From positions 62,001 through 126,000 of the forward strand of contig UWOR01000007.1 of the NCBI GenBank assembly GCA_900604495.1: DNA of 64,000 bases, given 5' to 3'. Source of the DNA: Desulfovibrio sp. Marseille-P6017 (GTDB taxonomy: Bacteria > Bacillota_A > Clostridia > Peptostreptococcales > Peptostreptococcaceae). The notes below the pieces were generated by a model. It searched no databases and was not told where the DNA came from. It was given only the letters and a program-made list of their open reading frames with translations. This document shows, piece after piece, positions 1 to 8,295 of the stretch. Each line of letters opens with the position of its first letter. Position 1 is the stretch's first letter. A program made the position numbers and the translations under genes.

Positions 1-1697
1 TCATTTAATTTGTCTTCTATTAAATTTAAAACCTTAGTAAACTGAGAAAATACAAGTATTTTTCTATCTTTATTTTCATCTATTATATTAAATAATATAT
101 CAATCTTAGAATTCTTGCCTTTATAATTTTTAACCATAATTTCTGGTGCCAATACTAACTGTCTAAGCTTTGTTAAATAAGAAAATATAGATATATTATC
201 ATTGCTAATTTCTTTTATCTTATTCTTTATTAGCTTTACAAATCCTATATAAGCTCTTTTATGTTCTTTTTCTAATTCAATATAATACTTATGTTCTATC
301 TTATCTGGCAATTCTTTTATAACTTCAGTTTTAGTTCTTCTTAATATAAAAGGTTGTATCATTCTTTTTAGCTCTTCTCTATTTTTTTCATCATTTACAA
401 ATATATTTTTAAATCTTTCTTTAGAATAAAGATAATTAGGCATTATGAAATCAAATATAGACCATAACTCTATTAGATTATTTTCTATTGGAGTACCTGT
501 AAGAGCAAACTTAATTTTTGCATTTACACCTTTTATAGTTTTAGAAATTATAGAATCTGGATTTTTTATATTTTGAGCTTCGTCTATAAAACAATAATCA
601 AATTTAATACCTTTATATTGCTCTTGATCATTTCTATAAGTATTATAAGTTGTAAGTACTATATCATAGTCATTAGCCCTACTTATTATTTTTTCTCTTT
701 CTGCCTTATTTCCATGAGCCAATCCTATATTTAAACTTGGTGCAAACTTTTCAAATTCATTTTTCCAATTATGTATTAACGCAGTTGGAGTAATAACAAT
801 ACTCTTTTTTTCCTTCTTATAAAGTAAAAACGATATTGCTTGTAATGTTTTACCCAGACCCATTTCATCAGCTAAAATTCCTCCAAATTCATAGTCTGAT
901 AAAGTATTTAAATAATCGAAACCTTTAATTTGATAATCTCTTAATTTTGCATTTAAATTAATTGGAATTTCATGTTTAAACTTAGATACTTTTTTGTATC
1001 GTTTAGAAATATTAGTTATATAATTCTTTCCAACTACAAAATCTATATTTTCTTTCTCTATTACATTTTCTAGATACATTGACTTATTATTTGGTATTTT
1101 CATATTATCAAAGTCAATATATATACCTAATGTATCTATAATTTTAAATACATTTATCAAGTCTTTATTTTTTAAATCTAAATAACTCCCCGTAGATAAC
1201 CTGTGTAGTTTTTTATTTTCTTTATATGAATTAAAAATTCTTCTATATTCATTTTTATTTATTCCATCTATATCTAAATCTACACCTATATAACCACCTC
1301 TAGACTGACTTGTATTAAATGTCAAACTTGGATCTATTATATTATCAATATTTTCTTTATATGCAAAATCTTCTTTTTTATTTAAACTATCAGTGCCACT
1401 CAACACTGTTGCTACTATGTGCGAACAGATTTTAGGTTGACTATCTCTTGAAATAAAATCTTTACAGTCACAGCTATAGTTTAAAATCGCTCTAGTCTTG
1501 CTATTAATCATTATAATACTAGTATAACTTTTATTTGAATACTCATCTAAGACAGTTCCATAAAAAGTAAATATTCCTTCATCTTCTTTTGAATAACTAT
1601 CTCTTACTAAATTTCTTTTATATGATGTAAAACCACTATTATATCTAGTTCTATCACTATTAAATTCTATTATATTTTTTATTATATTAATATCCAT
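1..1697 (-). CDS. SNF2-family helicase with SWIM zinc finger (partial, C-terminus off the left edge)
   Basis: The frame is open from an ATG at 1697 to the window edge, giving 565 codons. Near residue 85 there is a SWIM-type zinc motif (CDCKDF followed by CSH). The middle carries a Snf2 ATPase: Walker A-like DEMGLGKT, a DEAQ box (FIDEAQNIKN), the TGTPIENN motif, and RRTKTEV leading into the second RecA-like lobe, where VFSQF is the last motif before the edge. Proteins of this build are DNA-dependent ATPases that remodel protein-DNA complexes; the bacterial substrate is not known. The gene is transcribed leftward and shares the short 1698-1837 gap with the divergent permease. The missing part is the end of the helicase C lobe. 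Family assignment is firm, cellular role is not. Confidence 0.88.
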   Translation of the reverse strand, partial: MDINIIKNIIEFNSDRTRYNSGFTSYKRNLVRDSYSKEDEGIFTFYGTVLDEYSNKSYTSIIMINSKTRAILNYSCDCKDFISRDSQPKICSHIVATVLSGTDSLNKKEDFAYKENIDNIIDPSLTFNTSQSRGGYIGVDLDIDGINKNEYRRIFNSYKENKKLHRLSTGSYLDLKNKDLINVFKIIDTLGIYIDFDNMKIPNNKSMYLENVIEKENIDFVVGKNYITNISKRYKKVSKFKHEIPINLNAKLRDYQIKGFDYLNTLSDYEFGGILADEMGLGKTLQAISFLLYKKEKKSIVITPTALIHNWKNEFEKFAPSLNIGLAHGNKAEREKIISRANDYDIVLTTYNTYRNDQEQYKGIKFDYCFIDEAQNIKNPDSIISKTIKGVNAKIKFALTGTPIENNLIELWSIFDFIMPNYLYSKERFKNIFVNDEKNREELKRMIQPFILRRTKTEVIKELPDKIEHKYYIELEKEHKRAYIGFVKLIKNKIKEISNDNISIFSYLTKLRQLVLAPEIMVKNYKGKNSKIDILFNIIDENKDRKILVFSQFTKVLNLIEDKLN

Positions 1698-1750
1698 TTA
1701 ATCACCACTCTTTCATTCTTATAATTATACAAAAATAAATTATTATTTAC

Positions 1751-1779
1751 TAGACAATTAAATTTTTTAATGATACTAT
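1751..1779 (+). promoter_or_regulatory. Probable sigma-A promoter of the purine permease
   Basis: TAGACA at 1751-1756 and TACTAT at 1774-1779 are separated by 17 bases, about 60 bases before the chosen start codon. I saw no purine riboswitch core in the short leader. The call rests on consensus and spacing only. Confidence 0.45.
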
Positions 1780-1837
1780 ATATAGGCATATTTCATATGT
1801 GGGAGGGCGAGGGATACACAATAAAAAGGAAAGAGGC

Positions 1838-3121
1838 ATGAATCAACAAACATTAACACTTCAACAAAACAATATCAAAACAGAGGTATTAGCTGGTATG
1901 ACGACTTTTATATCAAGTGCTTATATCATAATGACTAATGCTCTCATACTATCAGATGCTGGTATCAGTTCAGATGCTGCTATGATAGCAACTATATTTA
2001 CTTGTGCAGTCTCAACATTTTTAATGGGGCTAGTTTCAAACACACCATTTATAGTAGTACCTGGAATGGGTATTAACTCACTATTTACTTACACAATTGT
2101 AAATTCAATGGGACTTAGCTGGCAATCTGCCTTAGCTGCAGTATTTGTAAGTGGCATAATTTTCACTATAATTGCAAGTACTAAAATAACACCAATACTT
2201 ATGAAATCAATACCAAATAATTTAAAACATGCAATAACCGCTGGTGTAGGTTTCTTAATTTTATTCATAGGTCTTCAAAAAAGTGGACTTGTAATTAGTA
2301 ATGAAAATACCTTAGTAGGTCTTGGAAACTTAGGTAGTAAAGAAGTTATCTTAACTTTAATAACTTTACTTATAATATTCATACTAGATTTGAGAAAAGT
2401 TAGTGGCGGTATACTTATAAGTATTCTTATTGGAACAGCATTAGCCATAATTATGAATATAACTTCATTAGATAATTTAGATTTTACTGCTTTCAATATA
2501 AACGAGTTTAAAAATGTATTTTTAAATTTATCATTTAGAGATATATTTACAGTACCATTTTTTATGGCTGTATTATCAATAACTGTGGTTATAGTATTTG
2601 AAAATATGGGTATTTTATATGGAATGTTAGGAACTTTAAATAAGGAAGAAAGCTTCCAAAGGACATTTGCTTTAGCTGGTATTTCAAACATGATTGCTGG
2701 TGTATTTGGTACAAGCCCAACTATAGTTGCTGCAGAAAACTTTTCTGGTATAAGCTCTGGAGGGAAAGGCAAAGTATCAGCTTTAACATCTGGAATATTA
2801 TTTTTATTATCCTTATTTTTAATACCAGTATTAAAGCTTATACCAAACAGTGTTATAAGTTCCGTACTTATTTTTATAGGTATACTTATGATTCAAACTT
2901 TCTTTGATTTAGAAAAAGGAGATATTATAGAAACAATATCTATAGCTATTATTATTACAGTTATACCTCTTACTTATAATATAGTAAATGGTATAGCTTC
3001 AGGATTTATAATTTACACTATACTGAATATAGCTTCTAATCAATACAAGAAAGTTTCTCCTGCAATGTATATATTAACAGGTTTATTTTTATTAAACTTT
3101 ATATTAAGCACATCAATGTAA
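1838..3121 (+). CDS. AzgA/PbuG-type purine (guanine/hypoxanthine/adenine) permease, NCS2 superfamily
   Basis: A 427-residue polytopic membrane protein that starts MNQQTLTLQQNN and runs straight into a VLAGMTTFISSAYIIMTN segment, the typical N-terminus of the AzgA/PbuG group. It has about 12 hydrophobic segments; GTSPTIVAAENFSGISSGGK is the conserved NCS2 signature region. Members import purine bases with protons. An in-frame ATG at 1799 exists, but AGGAAAGAGG directly before the ATG at 1838 and family alignment favour the downstream start. It stands alone between two convergent or divergent neighbours. The exact base transported cannot be read from sequence. Confidence 0.88.
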   Translation: MNQQTLTLQQNNIKTEVLAGMTTFISSAYIIMTNALILSDAGISSDAAMIATIFTCAVSTFLMGLVSNTPFIVVPGMGINSLFTYTIVNSMGLSWQSALAAVFVSGIIFTIIASTKITPILMKSIPNNLKHAITAGVGFLILFIGLQKSGLVISNENTLVGLGNLGSKEVILTLITLLIIFILDLRKVSGGILISILIGTALAIIMNITSLDNLDFTAFNINEFKNVFLNLSFRDIFTVPFFMAVLSITVVIVFENMGILYGMLGTLNKEESFQRTFALAGISNMIAGVFGTSPTIVAAENFSGISSGGKGKVSALTSGILFLLSLFLIPVLKLIPNSVISSVLIFIGILMIQTFFDLEKGDIIETISIAIIITVIPLTYNIVNGIASGFIIYTILNIASNQYKKVSPAMYILTGLFLLNFILSTSM

Positions 3122-3141
3122 TTACTTCATTAATATAAAAT

Positions 3142-3195
3142 AAAGGAGTGTCTGTTATTTACTATTGTGTAAAATATAACTCAGATACTCCTTTT
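3142..3195. terminator. Intrinsic terminator between the permease and moaC
   Basis: AAAGGAGTGTCTG (3142-3154) is the near-complement of CAGATACTCCTTTT (3182-3195), with a long AT-rich loop and T-rich flanks on both strands. It separates two convergent genes and probably serves both. Confidence 0.6.
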
Positions 3196-3274
3196 ATTTT
3201 TAATTTTAAGTTCTATATTATTTATAATTTATCCTACTTTTTATACTATTTTAAGATTAATTTCTTCAGACTTA

Positions 3275-3742
3275 TTAAAATTTAAAATCTCCTGATTTTC
3301 CACCTGTTTTCTCTATTAAATGTATATCACTTATTACCATTCTTTTGTCAACTGCCTTACACATATCATATATTGTTAAAGCTGCTATAGAACAAGCATT
3401 TAAAGCTTCCATCTCCACACCAGTTTTACCTAAGCTTTTACAAGTTGCATATATTTTTATTAAAGAGTTTTCTTCTTGAATTTCAAAATCTAAATCACAA
3501 CCAACTAAATTAATTTGATGACACATAGGTATATTATTAGATGTATTTTTTGCGCCCATTATCCCTGCTACTTGTGCTACAGAAAGTACATCCCCTTTTT
3601 TTATTTGCCCGTTTTTTATTTTATATAATGCTTCTTCACTCATTGTAATAGTTGCACTTGCTGTAGCTACTCTTACAGTATTATCTTTATCACTTATATC
3701 AACCATTTTTGCATAGCCCTTTTCATTTATATGAGTTAACAT
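3275..3742 (-). CDS. moaC: Cyclic pyranopterin monophosphate synthase MoaC
   Basis: 155 residues, normal MoaC length. The family motifs [18 protein letters not shown] and [25 protein letters not shown] are both present, with the catalytic Lys in the KSGDFKF-type tail. MoaC works with MoaA to turn GTP into cyclic pyranopterin monophosphate, the first stable molybdenum cofactor precursor. It starts at an ATG behind GGAGGGTAAAT and lies two bases after moaA, so the two are co-transcribed. It is the last gene of the leftward moaA-mogA-xdhC-yqeB run and is followed by a terminator. Confidence 0.96.
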   Translation of the reverse strand: MLTHINEKGYAKMVDISDKDNTVRVATASATITMSEEALYKIKNGQIKKGDVLSVAQVAGIMGAKNTSNNIPMCHQINLVGCDLDFEIQEENSLIKIYATCKSLGKTGVEMEALNACSIAALTIYDMCKAVDKRMVISDIHLIEKTGGKSGDFKF

Positions 3743-3744
3743 AT

Positions 3745-4704
3745 TTACCCTCCTATTTGATACATTTTTCTATTTGTTTTACTACTTTTCTTTTCAATTA
3801 ATTCATGTTTTTCTGGCTTTGATAGAATTATATCCTTTAAAACTTCTCTAAATATTAGTGGCTTATTAAGATAATCTTTTATATCTATCTCTTCTTTTGA
3901 ATGAAGACATAATTTAATTCTACCATCATATGTAACTCTTATCCTATTACATTCCTTGCAGAAACTACAGCTAAGTGGAGTTATTATTCCTACCCTACCT
4001 TTTGAATTATTATATTTATAATATTTAGCAGGAGAGCCTTGTTCACACTCTATCTTATTTAAGCTATCAACTGTGTTAATAATTTCATTTACATTCATAT
4101 ATCCACTTTCATATATGTTTTTTGCTTCTCCTATAGGCATTAGTTCTATAAATCTTACATCTATTGGATTATATTTAGTTAACTCTATAAAATCATATAC
4201 TTCATCATCATTAAACCCTTTTATAGCTACACAGTTTATTTTTACTTTTATACCTTCTCTTAGACAAGTGTTTATACTTTCTAGAACCACTTTTAAATCT
4301 CCACCTCTAGTAATAGACTTGTACTTGTATTCTTTTAAAGAGTCTAAACTTATGTTTACCTTATTTAATCCACTTATCTTTAACTGAGATACTATTTTGC
4401 CAAGATTTATACCATTTGTAGTTATAGCTATATCATTTATATTACATTCATTCTTAGCGAACCTAATTAATTCATTTAGTCCAGGATACAAAGTAGGCTC
4501 TCCACCTGTAAATCTTAATTTTTTAATTCCTACATTTGCCATTGATTTTATTACAAACTTATATTCATCTACGCTCAAACTGTTATTTATATACCCATCT
4601 TTATGGTTCACATCAGATGGCATACAATAAATACATCTTAGGTTACACTTATCAGTAAGTGATATCCTAAGATAATCTATATTTCTTCCATATTTATCTA
4701 TCAT
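3745..4704 (-). CDS. moaA: GTP 3',8-cyclase MoaA (radical SAM)
   Basis: 319 residues. The N-terminal radical-SAM cluster motif CNLRCIYCM (CX3CX2C) follows [10 protein letters not shown], then [10 protein letters not shown]. The second cluster ligands are in the C-terminal part ([21 protein letters not shown]), which binds substrate GTP. MoaA performs the radical cyclisation that MoaC completes. The usual C-terminal GG tail is present (YQIGG). The ATG at 4704 follows AGAGGAAAAGCA. It sits between mogA (15 bases upstream) and moaC. Confidence 0.97.
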   Translation of the reverse strand: MIDKYGRNIDYLRISLTDKCNLRCIYCMPSDVNHKDGYINNSLSVDEYKFVIKSMANVGIKKLRFTGGEPTLYPGLNELIRFAKNECNINDIAITTNGINLGKIVSQLKISGLNKVNISLDSLKEYKYKSITRGGDLKVVLESINTCLREGIKVKINCVAIKGFNDDEVYDFIELTKYNPIDVRFIELMPIGEAKNIYESGYMNVNEIINTVDSLNKIECEQGSPAKYYKYNNSKGRVGIITPLSCSFCKECNRIRVTYDGRIKLCLHSKEEIDIKDYLNKPLIFREVLKDIILSKPEKHELIEKKSSKTNRKMYQIGG

Positions 4705-4719
4705 TGCTTTTCCTCTTTA

Positions 4720-5226
4720 TTAATTATCTTTAATAGTAGTTGCACACTCACTAGCATCTCCTCTTAAAATTTCTATTCCATGGCCTAATTCATCAATGAC
4801 AAAGCTTAAATTTTCTATAGCACCTTTTGGACTTCCTGGTAAATTTATTATTATAGTATTTTTTCTTATACCACTCACACCCCTACTTAATATAGCTTTT
4901 TTAGTTATATGAGATGACATCATTCTCATGTATTCACTAATTCCTGGTATTTCTCTTTCTACAACTTCCTTAGTCCCTTCTGGCGTTATATCTCTTTTTG
5001 AAAATCCTGTACCTCCATTAGTTAATACTAAGTCTGCCTTATTATTATCACATATATCAATAAGTTCATTAGCTAACATATCTTTATCATCTTTTATTAA
5101 TGTATAATGTACAACTTTATATAGACCTGTATCCTCTATATATTCTTTAATTTTCTCACCTGTTATATCTTCTCTCTTACCTTCATATCCTTTATCGCTT
5201 AATGTTATAATTGCTACCTTAAACAT
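4720..5226 (-). CDS. mogA: Molybdopterin adenylyltransferase (MogA/MoaB family)
   Basis: 168 residues of the MoCF-binding fold. Markers are TLSDKG near the start, LTNGGTGFSKRDITPEGTKE (the nucleotide and pterin site) and INLPGSPKGA. The family adenylates molybdopterin before molybdenum insertion by MoeA. Start is an ATG behind AGAGGTGATTTT. It is 15 bases upstream of moaA in the same direction. MogA and MoaB cannot be separated safely by eye; the length and ITPEGT motif fit either. No moeA is in the window. Confidence 0.92.
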   Translation of the reverse strand: MFKVAIITLSDKGYEGKREDITGEKIKEYIEDTGLYKVVHYTLIKDDKDMLANELIDICDNNKADLVLTNGGTGFSKRDITPEGTKEVVEREIPGISEYMRMMSSHITKKAILSRGVSGIRKNTIIINLPGSPKGAIENLSFVIDELGHGIEILRGDASECATTIKDN

Positions 5227-5290
5227 AAAATCACCTCTTTATAATTTTATTATATATTAAAATATCTCATATATCTTCTAAATTTAACCT

Positions 5291-6097
5291 TTATTTACAT
5301 TTTTTATATTTCCTATGTTCTAAATTCCCATTATTTTTAACTAGTAGTAACTCTGCCATTATTCCAAATGCGATTTCATTTACATCATTTGATGATATGT
5401 TAAGACCAACTGGTGCATAAACAGAATTTAATAAATTTTCATCTATTCCTTCTTCTATTAAAGTTTTTTTCAGTGTTGTCCATTTTTTTAAACTTCCTAT
5501 CATTCCTATATAAGAAGCATTTTTATTAATTATTTCTCTTAGAGCTTCTATATCCTTTTCATATCCTCTTGTAGCTATAACTATATAAGTATTTTCATCT
5601 ATTTTTATATTGTTAAGTATATTCTTTATACTACCACTATAAACTTCGTCTGCTTTTTTAAATCTTTCTTTATTTGCAAATTCTTCTCTATCATCTACTA
5701 TTATTGTATAAAAATCTAAAGTATTTGAAATCTCATATAATGAATATCCAACATGTCCTCCTCCAATTATAATTAATCTTGGTTTAGGCTTAAATACTTT
5801 TATATATCCTTTTACATTTCCACCACATTCCATTGGTGTCTCTTCTGACGACTTTATCAACGAATGGATAAAGTTGGCATCTTCTCCACTTTTTAAACAT
5901 ACTTTGCATTTATTTATAATTTCATGTTCTAAAATACCTCCCCCAACAGTTCCAATTGTACTTCCGTTGGAGAAATATGCAAGTGTTGCTCCTTGTTTTC
6001 CAGGGCTCGATCCTTGTACATCTGTAATTATAGCTAATGCTACTTTATTACCTAACTTAACTTCATTATTTATTTTTGATAGAATTATTTCATGCAT
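5291..6097 (-). CDS. XdhC/CoxI-family molybdenum hydroxylase maturation protein
   Basis: 268 residues. The N-terminal XdhC-CoxI part has VQGSSPGKQGA and GTVGGGILEHEI, and the C-terminal part is a Rossmann domain (RLIIIGGGHVGYSLYEI) ending in VGLNISSNDVNEIAFGIMAELL. XdhC proteins bind the finished cofactor and hand it to xanthine-dehydrogenase-type enzymes, often adding the sulfido ligand. In clostridia this version accompanies YqeB in selenium-dependent molybdenum hydroxylase systems. It lies 9 bases downstream of the yqeB-like gene with its own AGGAGG. The target enzyme is not in the window. Confidence 0.88.
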   Translation of the reverse strand: MHEIILSKINNEVKLGNKVALAIITDVQGSSPGKQGATLAYFSNGSTIGTVGGGILEHEIINKCKVCLKSGEDANFIHSLIKSSEETPMECGGNVKGYIKVFKPKPRLIIIGGGHVGYSLYEISNTLDFYTIIVDDREEFANKERFKKADEVYSGSIKNILNNIKIDENTYIVIATRGYEKDIEALREIINKNASYIGMIGSLKKWTTLKKTLIEEGIDENLLNSVYAPVGLNISSNDVNEIAFGIMAELLLVKNNGNLEHRKYKKCK

Positions 6098-6106
6098 ATT
6101 TTCCTC

Positions 6107-6925
6107 CTAATACTTTGGAACTATTTTATTAGATAAAATAGCTTCTAATACTCCGCCTGCTATATTGCGACCTTTATCAGATATTGTAAATGAGTTTTTA
6201 ACCTCATCTATTCTAGGATCTATGTCTAAAATTTTTAAATTACTTTTTACGTAAGATCCACTTCGTATAATACCTCTTAGAACTCCACTTATACTAGCTA
6301 TAACTTCATGCTTATTACCATCATCATCATTTATATGAGCTACTATATCACCTTTTTCTACTATATCACCGATTTCACAATAAGTATAAATTGTTCCTTG
6401 AACTTGAGAGTATACCACTCTATCCTTTGATACTCCATTAATTTCACCTGGTATACCTGTATTTTCAATTGTTCTTCCATTTCTAATTACCCTACCTAAG
6501 TTGTGACCTCTCATTGTTTCAATTGCTATATCTATATTTTCTCCTGCATAAAATCCAGGTCCTAGTCCTATAGTTAAATCAGCCATATCCTTTTTGGTTC
6601 CAGTATTTTTCTTTGCCAATATACAATCAACTACAACTTTAGGTTTTATTTGGTTTATACACTCCCCCTTAGGATCTATATATAAAGCGACTTTATTATC
6701 TTTTAATGTATCTTTTATTTCACTAATACTATTACACAGTTTACAATAAACACCTTCTACCTCTACCTCGCCATTATATATAGCTTCACTAAATGCTACA
6801 TTTCTTCTTATTGCTAGAGGTTTTTCTATCTCAAGTGCTACTATCTTAAATCCACACATATGTAGTTTATGAATAACAGCAGATGCTAAATCTCCTGCAC
6901 CTCTGATTAAAATAATATTGTCCAT
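6107..6925 (-). CDS. yqeB: YqeB-like selenium-dependent molybdenum hydroxylase accessory protein (EF2563 family)
   Basis: 272 residues. It begins with a nucleotide-binding-like IRGAGDLASAVIHKLHMCGF and contains AIRRNVAFSEAIY, VDCILAKKNTGT, TIGLGPGF and ETMRGHNLGRVI, the signature blocks of the EF2563/YqeB family. Members co-occur with SelD-dependent molybdenum hydroxylases and are thought to help mature the selenium-containing cofactor; the chemistry is unproven. It is the promoter-proximal gene of the moaC-yqeB run, starting behind GCAGGAGG. Identity is good; function is by association. Confidence 0.85.
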   Translation of the reverse strand: MDNIILIRGAGDLASAVIHKLHMCGFKIVALEIEKPLAIRRNVAFSEAIYNGEVEVEGVYCKLCNSISEIKDTLKDNKVALYIDPKGECINQIKPKVVVDCILAKKNTGTKKDMADLTIGLGPGFYAGENIDIAIETMRGHNLGRVIRNGRTIENTGIPGEINGVSKDRVVYSQVQGTIYTYCEIGDIVEKGDIVAHINDDDGNKHEVIASISGVLRGIIRSGSYVKSNLKILDIDPRIDEVKNSFTISDKGRNIAGGVLEAILSNKIVPKY

Positions 6926-6961
6926 TTAGTCCTCCTGCTTAAATAAGTTATCTTATTCAAC

Positions 6962-7004
6962 ATTATACAATAGATCGACATTTTTTCATATGTGAATGAC
7001 ATAT
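6962..7004 (-). promoter_or_regulatory. Probable promoter of the yqeB-moaC operon with an overlapping palindrome
   Basis: On the minus strand TATAAT (plus 6962-6967) is preceded, at 17-base spacing, by a poor -35. A palindrome ATATGT-N5-ACATAT (6988-7004) overlaps that -35. The weak -35 with an overlapping symmetric site suggests regulator control; the regulator is unknown. Confidence 0.35.
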
Positions 7005-7050
7005 ATTAAAATTTATTTTTTAAAAATATTTCGTATTTTTAAAATAAAAA

Positions 7051-7093
7051 AGTATGTATCAATATAAACTTATAAAGCTTATTAATACATACT
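7051..7093. terminator. Bidirectional intrinsic terminator
   Basis: AGTATGTAT (7051-7059) and ATACATACT (7085-7093) form a stem that extends into A/T runs on both sides. It follows the small membrane protein gene on the minus strand, just before the yqeB promoter. Confidence 0.7.
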
Positions 7094-7100
7094 TTTTATT

Positions 7101-7253
7101 TTAATATTTTTTATATTTATTTAAATCTTCATTCTTTTTTTCTTTAATTCTTTCTCTAACCTTTACAATAAGTAAAACTACTGCTCCAATAAATGCAATA
7201 GACACTCCACCTAAATACATAAAAGCAATAAAGTTAGCAATTAGAAAATCCAA
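7101..7253 (-). CDS. Small single-span membrane protein, 50 aa
   Basis: An open frame too short for standard cut-offs. It starts at TTG 7253 behind a full GGAGGT (nine bases away) and ends at 7101. The protein has one hydrophobic helix (about residues 4-28, containing YLGGVSIAFIGAVVLLIV) followed by a strongly basic tail (VRERIKEKKNEDLNKYKKY), so the C-terminus should face the cytoplasm. It begins 21 bases after the YbjQ-family gene and ends right before a terminator, so it is the second gene of a two-gene unit. I do not recognise the family. It could be a membrane anchor for the YbjQ-type partner; that is inference from position only. Confidence 0.7.
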   Translation of the reverse strand: MDFLIANFIAFMYLGGVSIAFIGAVVLLIVKVRERIKEKKNEDLNKYKKY

Positions 7254-7274
7254 TTAAAATTACCTCCAAATAAA

Positions 7275-7589
7275 TTATTCTATAATTACAGCAGTTCCGT
7301 AAGCTATAACTTCTGAAGCTCCTTGCATAACTGCTGATGAACCTAACCTCATTCCAACAATTGCATTAGCTCCCATCTGTTCTGCTTTTTCTACCATTCT
7401 ACCTATAGCAATTTGTCTAGCTTCTGTCATCATTTCATTATATGATACTATCTCTCCACCAACTAACGTCTTAAAGCTAGCTCCTATATCTTTACCTATA
7501 TTTTTACTTCTAACTGTACTATCTGATACAAAACCTAATACTTCTTTAATTTCTTTTCCTGGTATTAAATCGGTTGTAACTACTAGCAT
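7275..7589 (-). CDS. YbjQ/UPF0145 family protein
   Basis: 104 residues, the usual length. The family core is visible: VTTDLIPGKEIKEVLGFV, then GGEIVSYNEMMTEAR, RMVEKAEQMGANAIVGMRL and a final AYGTAVIIE. These form pentameric dodecin-like or heavy-metal-binding-annotated proteins whose function is not settled. It starts at an ATG behind AAAGGGGATG and is followed by the small membrane protein at 7101-7253. No metal-binding Cys or His is conspicuous in this copy. Confidence 0.85.
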   Translation of the reverse strand: MLVVTTDLIPGKEIKEVLGFVSDSTVRSKNIGKDIGASFKTLVGGEIVSYNEMMTEARQIAIGRMVEKAEQMGANAIVGMRLGSSAVMQGASEVIAYGTAVIIE

Positions 7590-7730
7590 GTAATTTCATC
7601 CCCTTTAGTTCTATAATTTTAAATATTATTTATAAAGATTATAATTTTATTTTAGACGTAAATCAATCCTATTTAAAATAAAAGAATCGTATAAAAATCA
7701 TCACTGATAACTTCTATACAATTCTTTAGA

Positions 7731-8288
7731 TTAAATATTTATATTTTCATTATATTCAACTTTAGTATTAATATTTAAGAAAATTTTAGCTTCATCAAAG
7801 TTTATATATTCTTTTTCTATACTGTCTATAAGTTTAAGCAATTTGTAATTATTATTATCTATACATTCTTTAACTTTACTAATTATATCTTTTTTGTATC
7901 CAGAGCATAATGGTTGAATTCTATTGTTAGAAATAGAAATAATGGATTTATTTTTCATACTTAATCCAATTTTATCTACCACACTATTATCAATAAAAGG
8001 CATATCACATGCAAGTACAACAATATCATATTTGGCATAATTTAGTGCTGTATAAATTCCCCCTATTGGGCCTATATCTTTTATAATGTCTTCATATATT
8101 TTAAAATTATATTTTGAGTACAAATTAGTATCATTTGCAATAATTATCACTTCTTCAAAATTACTAAATGCATCTATTGCCTTTTCTATAAAAGTTTTAC
8201 CTTCAATATACATTAATGCTTTATTCTCACCCATGCGACTACTTTTTCCACCAGCTAAAATTACACCTGTCTTTTTTATAATAATCAC
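7731..8288 (-). CDS. mobA: Molybdenum cofactor guanylyltransferase MobA
   Basis: 185 residues with the nucleotidyltransferase signature VILAGGKSSRMGENKAL and the metal-binding block VVLACDMPFID. MobA adds GMP to molybdenum cofactor to make the dinucleotide form. The only standard in-frame start near the N-terminus is GTG at 8288; its Shine-Dalgarno is weak and partly overlaps it, so translation may be coupled to the RelA-like gene ending 7 bases upstream. The 3' end has no obvious strong terminator. It lies close to, but not in one operon with, moaC-yqeB. Confidence 0.9.
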   Translation of the reverse strand: MIIIKKTGVILAGGKSSRMGENKALMYIEGKTFIEKAIDAFSNFEEVIIIANDTNLYSKYNFKIYEDIIKDIGPIGGIYTALNYAKYDIVVLACDMPFIDNSVVDKIGLSMKNKSIISISNNRIQPLCSGYKKDIISKVKECIDNNNYKLLKLIDSIEKEYINFDEAKIFLNINTKVEYNENINI

Positions 8289-8295
8289 CTGCTAT

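Noticed and set aside
1698..1837. Purine riboswitch before the NCS2 permease
   Set aside because: No conserved purine-aptamer loops are present and the leader is too short.
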